Part shown: piece after piece, positions 34,317 through 44,550 of the stretch | How positions within the stretch are numbered: the first letter of the stretch is position 1 | How the letters are laid out: each line of letters begins with the position of its first letter | Source of the DNA: Planctomycetaceae bacterium | Lineage (GTDB): Bacteria > Planctomycetota > Planctomycetia > Pirellulales > UBA1268 | DNA: 64,000 bases | Assembly: GCA_902629495.1 (NCBI GenBank) | Contig: CACORA010000007.1 | Coordinates: 7,501 to 71,500 of the forward strand | Direction: 5' to 3' | The notes under the pieces: model-generated | Database searches by the model: none | The model's input: only the letters and a program-made list of their open reading frames with translations | What the model was told of the DNA's origin: nothing | Position numbers and translations under genes: made by a program

Positions 34317-35656
34317 ATGGCTAACGAATTCCTGCTTCCTGATCTCGGTGAAAATATTGCTTCTGGGGATGTTGTTTCAGTCTTTGTGTCGGCTGGAGAT
34401 GTCATTGACCCTGGCCAGGCGCTGCTCGAAGTAGAGACAGACAAGGCAGTTATTGAGGTGCCATGTCCTCCGGGTGGGAAAATTGGGAAGGTGCTTGTCA
34501 AGAAAGGTGAGACGGTAAAAGTTGGTCAACCATTGGTTGTGCTTGAGCCTGCGGGAGCGTCTGAGGTTTCCGGGGGGGGGGGAAGGTTCCTGAGGTAGCA
34601 GTGGCCGCTGCTGCGAATCCGGAAACGTCACAGGCAGCCACACCACCGGCTCCTCCTCCCAAAGCTGCCCCGGTTGCTGCACCATCGCCTCAGCCACCGG
34701 CAGAGGTTGTTGCGTCAAGTTCGGGGGAGCCTTCTGACGTCGATGAGGGGCTTGCAGTCGCAGCGTCAGTCGAGCCTGCTGGTCCTGCGGTTCGGCGGTT
34801 GGCAAGAGAACTTGGAGTTGACCTCGCAAGGGTTGCAGGGAGTGGGCCAGCTGGACGTATTCTGCGTGAAGATGTGATTGCTGCTGTTCGGCAGGCAAGC
34901 GCTGCTCCGTCTCGATCTCGTTCGACTTCATCCTCTACAGAGCGAGATGATTGGGGCCCTATCCATCGTGAGCAAATGTCACGAATGAGGAAGACGATCG
35001 CGACCAACATGGTCCGAAGTGTTTCGACAATTCCTCATCTCACAAACTTCGACGATGCTGATGTAACCGAGTTGGAGCAGCTGCGGAAAGCGAGTACCCA
35101 AGAATATGCTAAAAACAATATAAAGTTGACTGCTTTAGCATTTGTGGTGAAGGCCGTTAGCCTGTCGCTTCGACAGCACCCAGCGGTGAATGCATCAGTT
35201 GATATGGAAAAGGGAGAAATTGTTTACAAAGATTATGTAAATGTTGGCCTTGCGGTCGACACGCCACGAGGCCTTGTGGTTCCGGTCCTTCGTGACTGTG
35301 ATCAAATGTCGATCCCTCAGATGGCCCAGTCGATAGCAGAAACGGCTGAGAAAGCTAAAAATGCTCAGTATGGCATAGAAGACCTTCGCGGAGGCACCTT
35401 TACGATTAGCAATTTAGGTGCAATCGGTGGCGCATACTCGACGCCAATTATTAATTGGCCAGAGGTTGCCATTCTGCTGGTGGGTCGATCTCGAAAAATG
35501 CCTATGGTGCATGAAGACCGCGTTGAGCCCAGGCTGATGATGCCTCTTTCACTTTCCTATGATCATCGGATCATTGACGGAGCTTTGGCAGCCCGTTTCC
35601 TCAAAGAAGTGATAGGATATTTGGAGAGCCCAGGCCGGCTATTGTTGGCAATGTGA
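34317..35656 (+). CDS. aceF: Dihydrolipoamide acetyltransferase (E2), frameshifted at an 11-base G tract
   Basis: Core of pyruvate dehydrogenase. The first frame (34317-34598) encodes a complete lipoyl domain with Lys in EVETDKAVIEVP, then runs into eleven G (34572-34582) and stops after RFLR at a TAG. The second frame (about 34583-35656) resumes with KVPEVAVAAAA, a Pro/Ala linker, the E3/E1-binding domain (VRRLARELGVDLARVAGSGP) and the catalytic domain with YDHRIIDGA. Nine or twelve G would join them into one protein of about 446 aa. A GTG at 34601 could start a lipoyl-less fragment. Sequencing error, mutation, or slippage at the tract are all possible; loss of E2 would disable the complex. 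Confidence 0.9.
34572..34582. repeat. Mononucleotide tract, eleven G
   Basis: Begins exactly at a codon boundary after the lipoyl domain of aceF. With eleven G the downstream linker and catalytic domains are out of frame. Nine or twelve restore SGGG-KVPEVA. Confidence 0.95.
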
Positions 35657-35672
35657 TGAACGGAACCCGACT

Positions 35673-38630
35673 GTGACCATCCTTGAACGCATCGACTCGG
35701 CTGGAACGGCGTCGCTTGCATTCCTAGAAGAACTCTTCGAGCACTATCAGCAGGATCCCGCTAGCGTGGAGCCCGAGTGGCGGGTTTATTTTGATTCGCT
35801 GATGAAAAATCAGCCTGCAGCAACATCTGTTGCCTCGTCTCCGATCGCGCAGGCATCCAATGGTGGCTCCTCAGGTGCAAATGGGGTGGTGTCGCCCGGT
35901 CGCGTTCCTGCTAAGCCAATTGCTGATCGGCTTGTGTCTCCTGATGGAATTGCCTCTGGTCATGCCGTTGCAATCTCAAATGGAGATGTTGAGTTGCCGG
36001 ATGCACCCGCGGGTGAGCCAATGCCTCTTCCGCTTCCGTCAATCGCTGTTGGATCACAGGGGGATGATCGCGTTGCCTTTCTTCAGGATCGTGTTGATCA
36101 ATTAGTTCGAGCATACCGTGTTCGTGGTCACTTGATGGCCGACATTGATCCACTTGGCAGACCAAGGCCCGGCCTGCCGGAGCTGGACCCCGATTTTTAT
36201 CACCTAACCGAAGAGGACATGGATCGATCCTTTTCCACAGATACGATCGAAGGTCCGCAGTCAATGTCTTTGCGGCAAATTATCAAGCGTCTTCGGAATA
36301 CGTACTGTCGATCTATTGGCGTGCAGTTTATGCACATGGATGATCTTTTGGTCCGGCAGTGGCTGCAGGTCCGGATGGAGGGTTGTGAGAATCGAATTCA
36401 ATTAGATCGACGGCAGCAGCTTCGTATTTATCATCAAATGACAACAGCAGCCGTCTTTGAAGAATTTATCCAAAAGCGTTTTCTTGGGGCCAAAAGTTTT
36501 TCCCTAGAAGGCTCGGAAAGCCTTATTCCTCTTCTTGAGATGGCTATTGAGCGAGCGGCGGCTCACGAAATTGGTGACATTGTGTTGGGTATGGCGCATC
36601 GTGGCCGGCTCAATGTGCTTGCGAATATCATGGGGAAGAGTCCTCAGAAAATCTTTCGTGAATTTGCTGACCTTGATCCTGAACTGCATGTTGGAAGAGG
36701 CGATGTAAAGTATCACCTTGGGCATTCAACAGACTACAAAGCAGCAAATGGTCGCAATGTTCATCTCACGCTTTGCTTCAATCCGAGTCATCTTGAATTT
36801 GTGAATCCTGTGGCGATTGGCCGGATGCGTGCGAGGCAGGACCGAAAGAGTGATGTTGTACGTCAAGGTGGAATGTCCATTCTTATTCACGGTGATGCTG
36901 CCTTTGTTGGGGAAGGCATTACTCAGGAGACACTCAATCTCAGTGAGCTTGATGCATACCGTACGGGTGGCACGTTACATGTGATAGTAAATAACCAGAT
37001 TGGATTCACCACTGGTCCGCGTGAGTCGCGAAGTTGTATGTATGCAACAGACATTGCAAAGATGCTTCAGATACCAATTTTTCATGTCAATGGTGAGGAT
37101 CCGGAAGCCGTTGCACAAGTTGTTAGTCTTGCGATGGATTTCAGGCGAGAATTTCAGCGGGATGTTGTGATTGACATGTACTGCTTTCGAAGGCGCGGTC
37201 ATAACGAAGCAGATGAGCCCGCATTTACACAGCCTGCCTTATATCGGGTTATTGAGCGTAGGCCAAGTGTTCATGAGAGCTACCTAGAGAAGCTTCTTAA
37301 GCTGGGAGAAATCAGTAGAGATGAGGCGATGCAAATAGCTGAACAGCATCGCGCAAAACTTGATTCAGAGTTGTCGGTTGCTAAAAGTGATGAGTTTGTG
37401 CATCGCGGTGAGATCGCTGGGGTTTGGTCGTTCTACATTGGTGGGCGAGAGCGTGATGCTGCAGACGTCGATACCGGTGTTCAACTGGACGTTTTGAAGC
37501 ATCTTCTTCATCGGCTTGTGTCTGTGCCGGACGGCTTCCAGCCGCACTCAAAAATCCAGAAGTTTCTCGACAATCGGCTAAAAATGGCTGATGGCACGAT
37601 CCCTCTGGACTGGTCGGCAGGCGAAGCGCTTGCCATGGCTACCTTAGCACAGCAAGGTCTTCGAGTTCGACTTTCAGGACAAGACAGTCAGCGTGGTACG
37701 TTTAGTCACAGGCATGCTGTGATTCATGATGTGTTTACGGACGAAACTTTTTGTCCGCTCGAGCACCTCTCGGATGATCAGTCGCAGGTTGAGATCTATA
37801 ATAGTCCGCTGTCCGAAATGGGTGTTCTTGGTTTTGAGTATGGTTACAGTCTGGACTGTCCGGATGGTCTTGTCATGTGGGAGGCGCAGTTTGGTGACTT
37901 TGTTAATGCGGCTCAGGTTGTTATTGATCAGTTCATCATAAGTGCTGAGGATAAGTGGAATCGCCTTTCCGGGCTTGTGATGTTACTGCCTCATGGTTTT
38001 GAAGGTATGGGCCCGGAGCATTCGAGTGCCCGTCTTGAGCGATTCCTGATGCTTGCCGCCAAGGATAATATTCAGGTTGTGCAGCCGACCACGCCAGCTC
38101 AGCTTTTTCACTGTCTGAGGCGTCAGGTTCTCCGGGTCTGGCGAAAACCTCTCGTGATTATGACGCCCAAAAGTCTCCTTCGGCATCCCGCATGTGTTTC
38201 ACAGCTTGAAGAGTTCGTCAGTGGGCGATTTCACAGGGTGTTACCTGATTCTGTTCTCCCTCCAAAAGATGTTCGCAGGATTTTGTTATGTTCTGGTAAA
38301 GTTGCTTTTGAACTTGAGAAACGTCGTCAAGAGATGGGGCGTCCCGATGTCGCAATTGTTCGTATTGAACAACTGTATCCGCTTCCTCGTCGTTCGCTGG
38401 AAGAGGCACTTGCCAATTATGCTCCGGGAACACCGGCTGTTTGGGTTCAGGAGGAGCCTGAAAACATGGGCGCGTGGCGGTTCTTTCGTATTCATTTCGG
38501 TGACAAACTTTTGGACCGCTTTCCTTTTTCTGGAGTCTGTCGACAAAGTGCCGCGAGTCCAGCGACCGGGTCAAAAAAGAGTCACGATTTAGAACAGAAT
38601 GAATTACTCGCTGCTGCTTTTACCAGTTGA
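35673..38630 (+). CDS. sucA: 2-oxoglutarate dehydrogenase E1 component
   Basis: Thiamine-diphosphate E1 of the TCA-cycle 2-oxoglutarate dehydrogenase, 985 aa from GTG 35673. The N-terminus LAFLEELFEHYQQDP and the DLPLG-like part are followed by VRAYRVRGHLMADIDPLG. The TPP region has MAHRGRLNVLANIMGKSP and GDVKYHLG. The central RRGHNEADEP and C-terminal VWVQEEPENMGAWRF are diagnostic. A low-complexity linker spans about residues 45-125. It lies 16 bp after aceF, so PDH and OGDH genes probably share a transcript. Confidence 0.96.
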   Translation: MTILERIDSAGTASLAFLEELFEHYQQDPASVEPEWRVYFDSLMKNQPAATSVASSPIAQASNGGSSGANGVVSPGRVPAKPIADRLVSPDGIASGHAVAISNGDVELPDAPAGEPMPLPLPSIAVGSQGDDRVAFLQDRVDQLVRAYRVRGHLMADIDPLGRPRPGLPELDPDFYHLTEEDMDRSFSTDTIEGPQSMSLRQIIKRLRNTYCRSIGVQFMHMDDLLVRQWLQVRMEGCENRIQLDRRQQLRIYHQMTTAAVFEEFIQKRFLGAKSFSLEGSESLIPLLEMAIERAAAHEIGDIVLGMAHRGRLNVLANIMGKSPQKIFREFADLDPELHVGRGDVKYHLGHSTDYKAANGRNVHLTLCFNPSHLEFVNPVAIGRMRARQDRKSDVVRQGGMSILIHGDAAFVGEGITQETLNLSELDAYRTGGTLHVIVNNQIGFTTGPRESRSCMYATDIAKMLQIPIFHVNGEDPEAVAQVVSLAMDFRREFQRDVVIDMYCFRRRGHNEADEPAFTQPALYRVIERRPSVHESYLEKLLKLGEISRDEAMQIAEQHRAKLDSELSVAKSDEFVHRGEIAGVWSFYIGGRERDAADVDTGVQLDVLKHLLHRLVSVPDGFQPHSKIQKFLDNRLKMADGTIPLDWSAGEALAMATLAQQGLRVRLSGQDSQRGTFSHRHAVIHDVFTDETFCPLEHLSDDQSQVEIYNSPLSEMGVLGFEYGYSLDCPDGLVMWEAQFGDFVNAAQVVIDQFIISAEDKWNRLSGLVMLLPHGFEGMGPEHSSARLERFLMLAAKDNIQVVQPTTPAQLFHCLRRQVLRVWRKPLVIMTPKSLLRHPACVSQLEEFVSGRFHRVLPDSVLPPKDVRRILLCSGKVAFELEKRRQEMGRPDVAIVRIEQLYPLPRRSLEEALANYAPGTPAVWVQEEPENMGAWRFFRIHFGDKLLDRFPFSGVCRQSAASPATGSKKSHDLEQNELLAAAFTS

Positions 38631-38662
38631 CATTTTCTACCCATGCGTGAAGATTTCCTATC

Positions 38663-39877
38663 ATGGCACTTGAATTAACGGTTCCTGAAGTTGGTGAATC
38701 AATTACCGAGGTGATGATCGGTATATGGAAAAAACAGGAGGGTGACGTCGTTGCGACGGATGATCCTATTGTTGAAATTGAAAGTGACAAGGCGACTGTG
38801 GAGTTGCCTGCTCCAAGTGCGGGGACACTGACGAAGATTTTGAAGGCAACAGGGGAACGGGCAACGGTTGGTGAAGTTATTGGCTATATGGAAATTGCAG
38901 CACCAGGTGCAGCATCCCCGCCTTCATCGGGAGAGCCCAATGCCTCCGCTCCATCTGCCCCCGAGGTTCGCGTGATGCCAGCGGCAGCGCGTGTTCTTGC
39001 TGAGTCGGGGGTGCCCGCTTCTACGGTAGTGCCGACAGGTCCGGGATCGCGAGTCACGAAGGCAGATGCTCAAAAGGCAGTTGCAGCATCTTCAGTTCCA
39101 CCAGCACCGTCTACTCAAGTACCAGCTGTCAAGACGATGGAGCCGGCGTCTTCGCTTTCGGCAAATGCAGCCAGCAATCGGGAGGAGCGATATCAGTTAA
39201 TCACGCCGATTCGACAGCGAATAGCTGAGCGTCTGGTTGAGGCCCAGCATGATGCTGCTCTTCTAACAACATTCAACGAAGTTGATATGTCTGCTGTGAA
39301 GGCTCTTCGGGGTAAGTTTAAAGATCAATTTCTTGATCGGTACGGTGTGAAGCTTGGGTTCATGTCGTTCTTTGTTCGTGCAGTTGTTGAGGCATTGCGT
39401 GCTGTGCCTCAAGTTAATGCAGAATTTCGAGAACCCCATATTGTCTATCGTGATTACTACGATATTGGCATTGCAGTTGGTGGCGGGAAAGGGCTGGTGG
39501 TTCCAGTCATCCGAAATGCAGAAATGCTGTCATTCGCTCAAATTGAAACAACGATCGGTGATTTTGCACAGAGGGCAGGAGCAAACAAATTGAAGTTGGA
39601 GGAACTTCAAGGTGGCACGTTCACCATTTCAAATGGAGGCGTCTATGGATCCATGCTATCGACTCCGATCATCAATCCTCCTCAAAGTGGTATTTTGGGG
39701 CTTCACGCGATTCAGGATCGACCCGTTGCAGTGAATGGTCAGGTCGTGGTTCGACCAATGATGTATTTGGCTCTTACGTATGATCATCGATTGGTTGATG
39801 GTCGAGAGGCCGTGACTTTTCTGAAGCGGATCAAAGATACCATCGAAGACCCAAGCCGGTTGATGCTGGAAGTGTAG
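38663..39877 (+). CDS. sucB: Dihydrolipoamide succinyltransferase (E2)
   Basis: E2 of 2-oxoglutarate dehydrogenase, 404 aa. The lipoyl domain (1-77) has Lys in [13 protein letters not shown]. The E3-binding domain is at about 105-140 ([15 protein letters not shown]), then a Pro/Ala linker and the catalytic domain (about 175-404) with [13 protein letters not shown]. The opening [14 protein letters not shown] is typical of SucB rather than AceF. It follows sucA by 32 bp. Unlike the aceF homologue, its reading frame is intact. Confidence 0.95.
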   Translation: MALELTVPEVGESITEVMIGIWKKQEGDVVATDDPIVEIESDKATVELPAPSAGTLTKILKATGERATVGEVIGYMEIAAPGAASPPSSGEPNASAPSAPEVRVMPAAARVLAESGVPASTVVPTGPGSRVTKADAQKAVAASSVPPAPSTQVPAVKTMEPASSLSANAASNREERYQLITPIRQRIAERLVEAQHDAALLTTFNEVDMSAVKALRGKFKDQFLDRYGVKLGFMSFFVRAVVEALRAVPQVNAEFREPHIVYRDYYDIGIAVGGGKGLVVPVIRNAEMLSFAQIETTIGDFAQRAGANKLKLEELQGGTFTISNGGVYGSMLSTPIINPPQSGILGLHAIQDRPVAVNGQVVVRPMMYLALTYDHRLVDGREAVTFLKRIKDTIEDPSRLMLEV

Positions 39878-40017
39878 TCGCATGCAGCTTAATTTCTTTA
39901 CGAATGGCTGGGGCATGGCTTGCGTCAGATGTAAGCAGGTATGTTTTTCAGATATGAGTGTATGTATTCGCTATCATGTGAATCATTTTTCCGTGTCCTT
40001 GTTGATAAGAGTTTTTC

Positions 40018-41406
40018 ATGGCGTCTCATGACCTGGTTGTGGTTGGTGGTGGTCCTGGCGGTTATGTGGCTGCAATTCGAGCAGCACAGCGTGGACTCGA
40101 TGTAGGGATTATTGAAAAGGAGCAGAGGCTTGGTGGAACATGCCTGCGAGTTGGATGTATTCCGTCCAAAGCTCTTCTGGAGTCGAGTCACAAGTTTGAG
40201 GAAGCAGGTCATGAATTTCAGTCCCATGGTATTCAATTTGATAAGCTGGCATTTGATTTAGCTGCGATGATGCGACGAAAGGATGAAGTTGTCTCCACGC
40301 TCAGTAAGGGAATTGAGGCTCTTCTTAAGAAAAATAAAATTACTCGCTATGCAGGTGTCGGGAGACTTTCAGGGCCAGGGCAGGTTGAGGTGCTGGCGAC
40401 CGATGGAGTGATGAGTGTTGTTGAGTCTCCTCGGATCCTCTTGGCTGTTGGAAGTCGATCAACAGTTCTTCCTGGGATAGAAGTTGATGGAACGTTCGTT
40501 GGTACGAGTACTGAAGCACTTGCTTTCAATGAGGTTCCCCCACATCTCGTTGTAATTGGAGGAGGGTATATTGGGCTGGAGTTGGGGAGTGTATGGCGCC
40601 GCCTTGGTTCGAAGGTCACTGTTCTGGAGTTTGCCGATCGCATTTTGACGGGCATCGATGCTGAAATTGCCAGCGAAGCCCTTTCGCTCTTTAAGAAGCA
40701 GGGACTTGATATTCGTCTTCAGACAAATGTCACGTCAGCTCGTCGGGTCGGTGAAACCTGTATTGTTGAGGTGGAGGGTAACGAAGCAATTGAGTGTAAC
40801 CGAGTTCTTGCAGCGACTGGGCGACAGCCTGCCACCACTGACATCGGTCTTGAATCCGTTGGAATTGTGACTGACAAGCGAGGGTGTATCCCAGTGAATG
40901 ATCACTTTCAGACGTCAGCAGCTGGTATTTGGGCCATTGGGGATTGTATTCCAGGCCCAATGCTTGCCCATAAGGCAGAGGAGGATGGAGTTGCATGCAT
41001 TGACGGAATGACTGGGGGCTGGGCTCATGTTGACTATCGTCTGATACCGGCTGTTGTTTTCACTCATCCGGAGATTGCAACAGTAGGGATCATGGAAGAT
41101 CAACTGGTCGCGGATGGGGTCCCCTATAATAAAGGGGTGTTTCCATTTCGTGCGAATGGTCGGGCGCGTACCATTAATGAGACGACTGGTAAGGTCAAAG
41201 TGTTGGCAGATGCAACATCTGATCGCGTGTTAGGTGTACATATTATTGGTCCATCGGCTGGTGATCTTATTGGTGAAGCTGCTGCAGCAATGAACTTTGG
41301 TGCAACTGCCGAAGATATTGCACGAGTGTGTCATGCCCATCCAACGTTGCCCGAAGCGATGAAAGAAGCATCGTTAGCTGTAAGTGGTCAGGCAATTCAT
41401 ATGTGA
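40018..41406 (+). CDS. lpdA: Dihydrolipoyl dehydrogenase (E3), copy 2
   Basis: 462-aa flavoprotein with VVVGGGPGGYVAAI (FAD), the disulfide GGTCLRVGCIPSKALLE, the NAD site VVIGGGYIGLELGSVWRRLG and the C-terminal HAHPTLPEAMKEA. It closes the 2-oxoacid dehydrogenase locus, 140 bp after sucB. It is clearly different from copy 1 outside the motifs, which suggests separate E3s for the two complexes. It converges on the UxaA-type gene with a gap of only 2 bp. Confidence 0.95.
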   Translation: MASHDLVVVGGGPGGYVAAIRAAQRGLDVGIIEKEQRLGGTCLRVGCIPSKALLESSHKFEEAGHEFQSHGIQFDKLAFDLAAMMRRKDEVVSTLSKGIEALLKKNKITRYAGVGRLSGPGQVEVLATDGVMSVVESPRILLAVGSRSTVLPGIEVDGTFVGTSTEALAFNEVPPHLVVIGGGYIGLELGSVWRRLGSKVTVLEFADRILTGIDAEIASEALSLFKKQGLDIRLQTNVTSARRVGETCIVEVEGNEAIECNRVLAATGRQPATTDIGLESVGIVTDKRGCIPVNDHFQTSAAGIWAIGDCIPGPMLAHKAEEDGVACIDGMTGGWAHVDYRLIPAVVFTHPEIATVGIMEDQLVADGVPYNKGVFPFRANGRARTINETTGKVKVLADATSDRVLGVHIIGPSAGDLIGEAAAAMNFGATAEDIARVCHAHPTLPEAMKEASLAVSGQAIHM

Positions 41407-41408
41407 GA

Positions 41409-42617
41409 TCAGGCTGTCGCAGGGTGGCAGGATGGACCAATTGGTTCAAAGGTTTTGTAACCAAGAACAAATTCTTGATGCCCCAGTGTCTCAGAGACTG
41501 TTTCGGCTCCTGCAGCTATGTTGTGAACAAGATTGACTATTTCATCTCCAACATCGGCCAAAGAGTTTCGTCCTTCGAGAATGCGTCCAGCATCAATATC
41601 CATGTCACCTGAAAGTTTTCGGTATGTTTCTGGATTGGCACACACCTTGATAACAGGAGAGATTGCTGAGCCAACGACAGAACCACGTCCTGTGGAGAAG
41701 AGAGTTATGTGAGCTCCACAAGCAATGAGTTCAATGATTTCCGCTGGATCACTCACGTTTGGAAAGCCAAAGCGGACATCTCCGTCAGGCACAACATCAA
41801 GGAGATACAGCCCAGGAGCGTGAGGCACATCTCCGGGCTTGAGGAGTCCGGTAACAGCAGACGAGCCACTTTTTGAAAAGGCTCCCATGCTTTTTTCTTC
41901 TTGTGTTGTCAGGCCCCCGTCGGCATTGCCCGGAGCAAAACTCCCATGCCCCAGTGTTGAATAATACCGAGCAGCCTTTCGAACTGAAGAGACAAGTGCT
42001 TCACCAATGGCTTTTGTGATAGCGCGCTCAGCAAGAATTTTTTCGCAACCGATGAGTTCACCGGTCTCCTCAAAAATGCATGTGGCTCCTTGTTCAATGA
42101 AATGATCAAAGGCAAGACCAATAGCCGGATTTGCCGTGATACCACTTGTGCCATCACTTCCTCCACAAATAGTGCCAATGACGAGGTCCTCAATGCCGAA
42201 GGAAGTTCGTGGTACATTCTCAATCAAATTGAGAATGGTATCGATATGCTCATGTCCTTTGTGAATAGTTGCCTGAGTGCCGCCGCAGTCCTGGATGACC
42301 AACAACTCACATGGCCTCCCGGACTCTTGGATAGCATACAGTAATCCAGAACGATTAAATCCTTCACATCCAAGTGAGACAAGTAAAACACCTCCAACAT
42401 TCTGGTGCGTGCAAAGTTTGATGAGCATCTTGTGTGCATAGTCATTGGGATAACATCCGCCGAAGCCAATCAGGTGGACATCTCTATCGCGGTACGGGAG
42501 TTGTATTTCTCGGGCTACGTGATGTGCACATTCCACAAGATATACGACGACAATAGTATTTCGAATGCCTTTGCGACCATCAGAACGAAGAAAAGCATCA
42601 TCACGAATCATGGTCAT
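41409..42617 (-). CDS. UxaA/SuyB-family lyase, large subunit (catalytic domain)
   Basis: About 402 aa from the ATG at 42615-42617 (MTMIRDDAFLRSDGRKG); an in-frame upstream start adds 20 residues. Family blocks are GRKGIRNT, HLIGFGGCYPNDYA, VLLVSLGCEGFN and IGTICGGSDGTSGITAN. The family includes altronate and galactarate dehydratases and (2R)-sulfolactate sulfo-lyase, all metal (Fe)-dependent; Cys residues for iron are visible. The SAF-domain half is a separate gene upstream with a 17-bp overlap, as in SuyA/SuyB pairs. Which acid it dehydrates cannot be decided; hexuronate or sulfonate catabolism are the options. Confidence 0.85.
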   Translation of the reverse strand: MTMIRDDAFLRSDGRKGIRNTIVVVYLVECAHHVAREIQLPYRDRDVHLIGFGGCYPNDYAHKMLIKLCTHQNVGGVLLVSLGCEGFNRSGLLYAIQESGRPCELLVIQDCGGTQATIHKGHEHIDTILNLIENVPRTSFGIEDLVIGTICGGSDGTSGITANPAIGLAFDHFIEQGATCIFEETGELIGCEKILAERAITKAIGEALVSSVRKAARYYSTLGHGSFAPGNADGGLTTQEEKSMGAFSKSGSSAVTGLLKPGDVPHAPGLYLLDVVPDGDVRFGFPNVSDPAEIIELIACGAHITLFSTGRGSVVGSAISPVIKVCANPETYRKLSGDMDIDAGRILEGRNSLADVGDEIVNLVHNIAAGAETVSETLGHQEFVLGYKTFEPIGPSCHPATA

Positions 42618-42921
42618 TCGTATGCCCCTTTGGTGAAACAGTGTCTGCTGGTCGAGTATGAGTTGAAAGATAGTCACTTTTCATGTTGTGAAGATGAACA
42701 TGTTCCCCGGGAGTAATTGGACATGTGGCTGACCCAATGGAAACACCGTACTTGATAATTGTTTCACCGGTGTCAATAAAGCAACAGGCAACCTTATGGC
42801 CGAGATCAAGCGACGAATGTACCGTCACATTACCTGTTGGGACGGTTATCGTTTTTCCTGCGGATACACGCTGTGTCACAACGACAACATTATCTGTGGG
42901 AGAGAGTTGAATAGCGTCCAT
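42601..42921 (-). CDS. UxaA/SuyA-family lyase, small SAF-domain subunit
   Basis: 106 aa, corresponding to the N-terminal SAF domain of altronate dehydratase (MDAIQLSPTDNVVVVTQ, ISAGK-like VSAGKTITVP, LGHKVA, and the YGVSIGSATCPI segment). The C-terminal 20 residues after HNMKSDYLSTH are low in complexity and overlap the next gene by 17 bp. It is divergent from the Nramp-like transporter, 106 bp away, which may bring in its substrate or a metal. Confidence 0.83.
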   Translation of the reverse strand: MDAIQLSPTDNVVVVTQRVSAGKTITVPTGNVTVHSSLDLGHKVACCFIDTGETIIKYGVSIGSATCPITPGEHVHLHNMKSDYLSTHTRPADTVSPKGHTNDHDS

Positions 42922-43027
42922 AATTCGTCAGTTGTTCGGTGTCAGGATGGAGCAGTCGTGCGGTGCATGGAAACCAGCTATCGTATGCACTCAGGGGAGT
43001 CTTTGCCACTACTTAGGAATAACAGAT

Positions 43028-44545
43028 ATGAAGACCGGCGATGTCATACCACCTCCTGTTTCGATTCGAGGTTCTTTGGCCTATCTTGGCCCTGGAATCA
43101 TTCTTGCCAGTTCCATTGTTGGATCCGGTGAACTGATTGCTGCGACCCGTGTCGGTGCTGAGGCTGGATTTGCTCTTTTATGGTTGATCATCATTGGCTG
43201 TGCTATCAAGGTTGCAGCACAAATTGAGATTGGTCGTACAACGATCACGTGGGGGCGGACTCCTCTTCAGGCATTTGATAGTGTTCCAGGGCCACGTATG
43301 GCAGGACGAGGATGGGTCTATTGGGGCTGGGCCATCATGACAGCACTTATCCTCGTGCAGCAAGGAGGCATTCTTGCTGGGGTTTCACAAACATTGAGTG
43401 GTGGTGTACCGCTGACTGATACAGGTCGTATGTGGAACCGTGTATATGATAAAGCGGCTTCTGCTCGAGTGGCAGAAGCATCAGCAATTCGAGATGGTGA
43501 TGTGGAAAAGGCAGCAATCCTCCGATTAGAAATAGAGGAGCTTGAAGAACGGAAAAAACAACTCACGACCCCGATCGATGGTACCATCTGGGCTATTGTT
43601 GTAGCTGTATCAACTTCATGCCTGTTGGCATACGGCCGTTACAGAGTCATTGAGCGGCTTGCCATTATTTTGGTTGGAGGCTTTACTCTTGTAACCCTTG
43701 CGGCACTTGTGATGCTGCAATTTGACCCGACATGGTCCATATCACAATCTGAATTTGTGAAAGGACTGATACCTTCGGTGCCACATGCTGCCGCTGGTCG
43801 GTCACCGCTCGTTGCTGCACTTGCAACGTTTGGCATCATTGGAGTGGGCGCTGCTGAATTGATGTTTTACCCATATTGGTGTCTTGAGAAAGGATACGGT
43901 CGCGCGATTGGCCCACGGGATTCATCTGTGGAATGGGCGGATCGAGCCAGAGGATGGATGCGAGTAATGCAACTTGATGCATGGGCTTCCATGGTTGTTT
44001 ACACGGTTGTAACCGTTGCTTTCTACCTCTTGGGAGCAGCAACTCTCGGAAGACTGGGACTCTTGCCTGAAGGTGATGAGATGGTGCGATCACTTGGAGC
44101 CATGTATGCGCCAGTCTTTGGTACATGGGCTGCAAATGTTTTTTTGATGGGGGCTTTTTGTGTCTTATATTCAACTCTTTTTGCTGCAGCGGATGGCAAT
44201 TCACGCATTGTTGCAGATGGACTCGTGATGGCAGGTTTCGTTCCTGACAATGAAGATGCTCGAAAAGTCTGGACGAGGAGGGTTGCGATTGTGTGGCCAC
44301 TAGTTGCCCTGATTCTTGCGTTGGCTATTCGCGCTCCAGTTGCCATGGTTTTAGCAAGTGGTGTTTCACAGGCTATTATGCTGGCGGCACTAGCCGTTGC
44401 CGTGTTGGTTTTCAGGTATCGTGATGTTGATTCCCGGCTTGTACCATCTCGAGGATGGGACATTCTGTTGTGGATATCCTCAATTGGTTTTCTCATTGTC
44501 GGCGGATGGACGCTTTGGCAAAAACTGTCTGAACTTATCTCATGA
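43028..44545 (+). CDS. Nramp-like transporter lacking canonical metal motif
   Basis: Integral membrane protein of 505 aa from ATG 43028, with about 11 membrane segments. The opening LGPGIILASSIVGSGELIAA aligns with Nramp TM1, but the metal-binding DPGN is replaced by a GSGE version. The TM6 region (IIGVGAAELMFYPYWC) lacks the usual MPH. A charged coiled-coil insertion of about 45 residues (SARVAEASAIRDGDVEKAA...) sits in the loop after the fourth segment. A non-classical substrate is therefore likely. It is divergent from the UxaA-type genes. Confidence 0.82.
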   Translation: MKTGDVIPPPVSIRGSLAYLGPGIILASSIVGSGELIAATRVGAEAGFALLWLIIIGCAIKVAAQIEIGRTTITWGRTPLQAFDSVPGPRMAGRGWVYWGWAIMTALILVQQGGILAGVSQTLSGGVPLTDTGRMWNRVYDKAASARVAEASAIRDGDVEKAAILRLEIEELEERKKQLTTPIDGTIWAIVVAVSTSCLLAYGRYRVIERLAIILVGGFTLVTLAALVMLQFDPTWSISQSEFVKGLIPSVPHAAAGRSPLVAALATFGIIGVGAAELMFYPYWCLEKGYGRAIGPRDSSVEWADRARGWMRVMQLDAWASMVVYTVVTVAFYLLGAATLGRLGLLPEGDEMVRSLGAMYAPVFGTWAANVFLMGAFCVLYSTLFAAADGNSRIVADGLVMAGFVPDNEDARKVWTRRVAIVWPLVALILALAIRAPVAMVLASGVSQAIMLAALAVAVLVFRYRDVDSRLVPSRGWDILLWISSIGFLIVGGWTLWQKLSELIS

Positions 44546-44550
44546 TCCAA

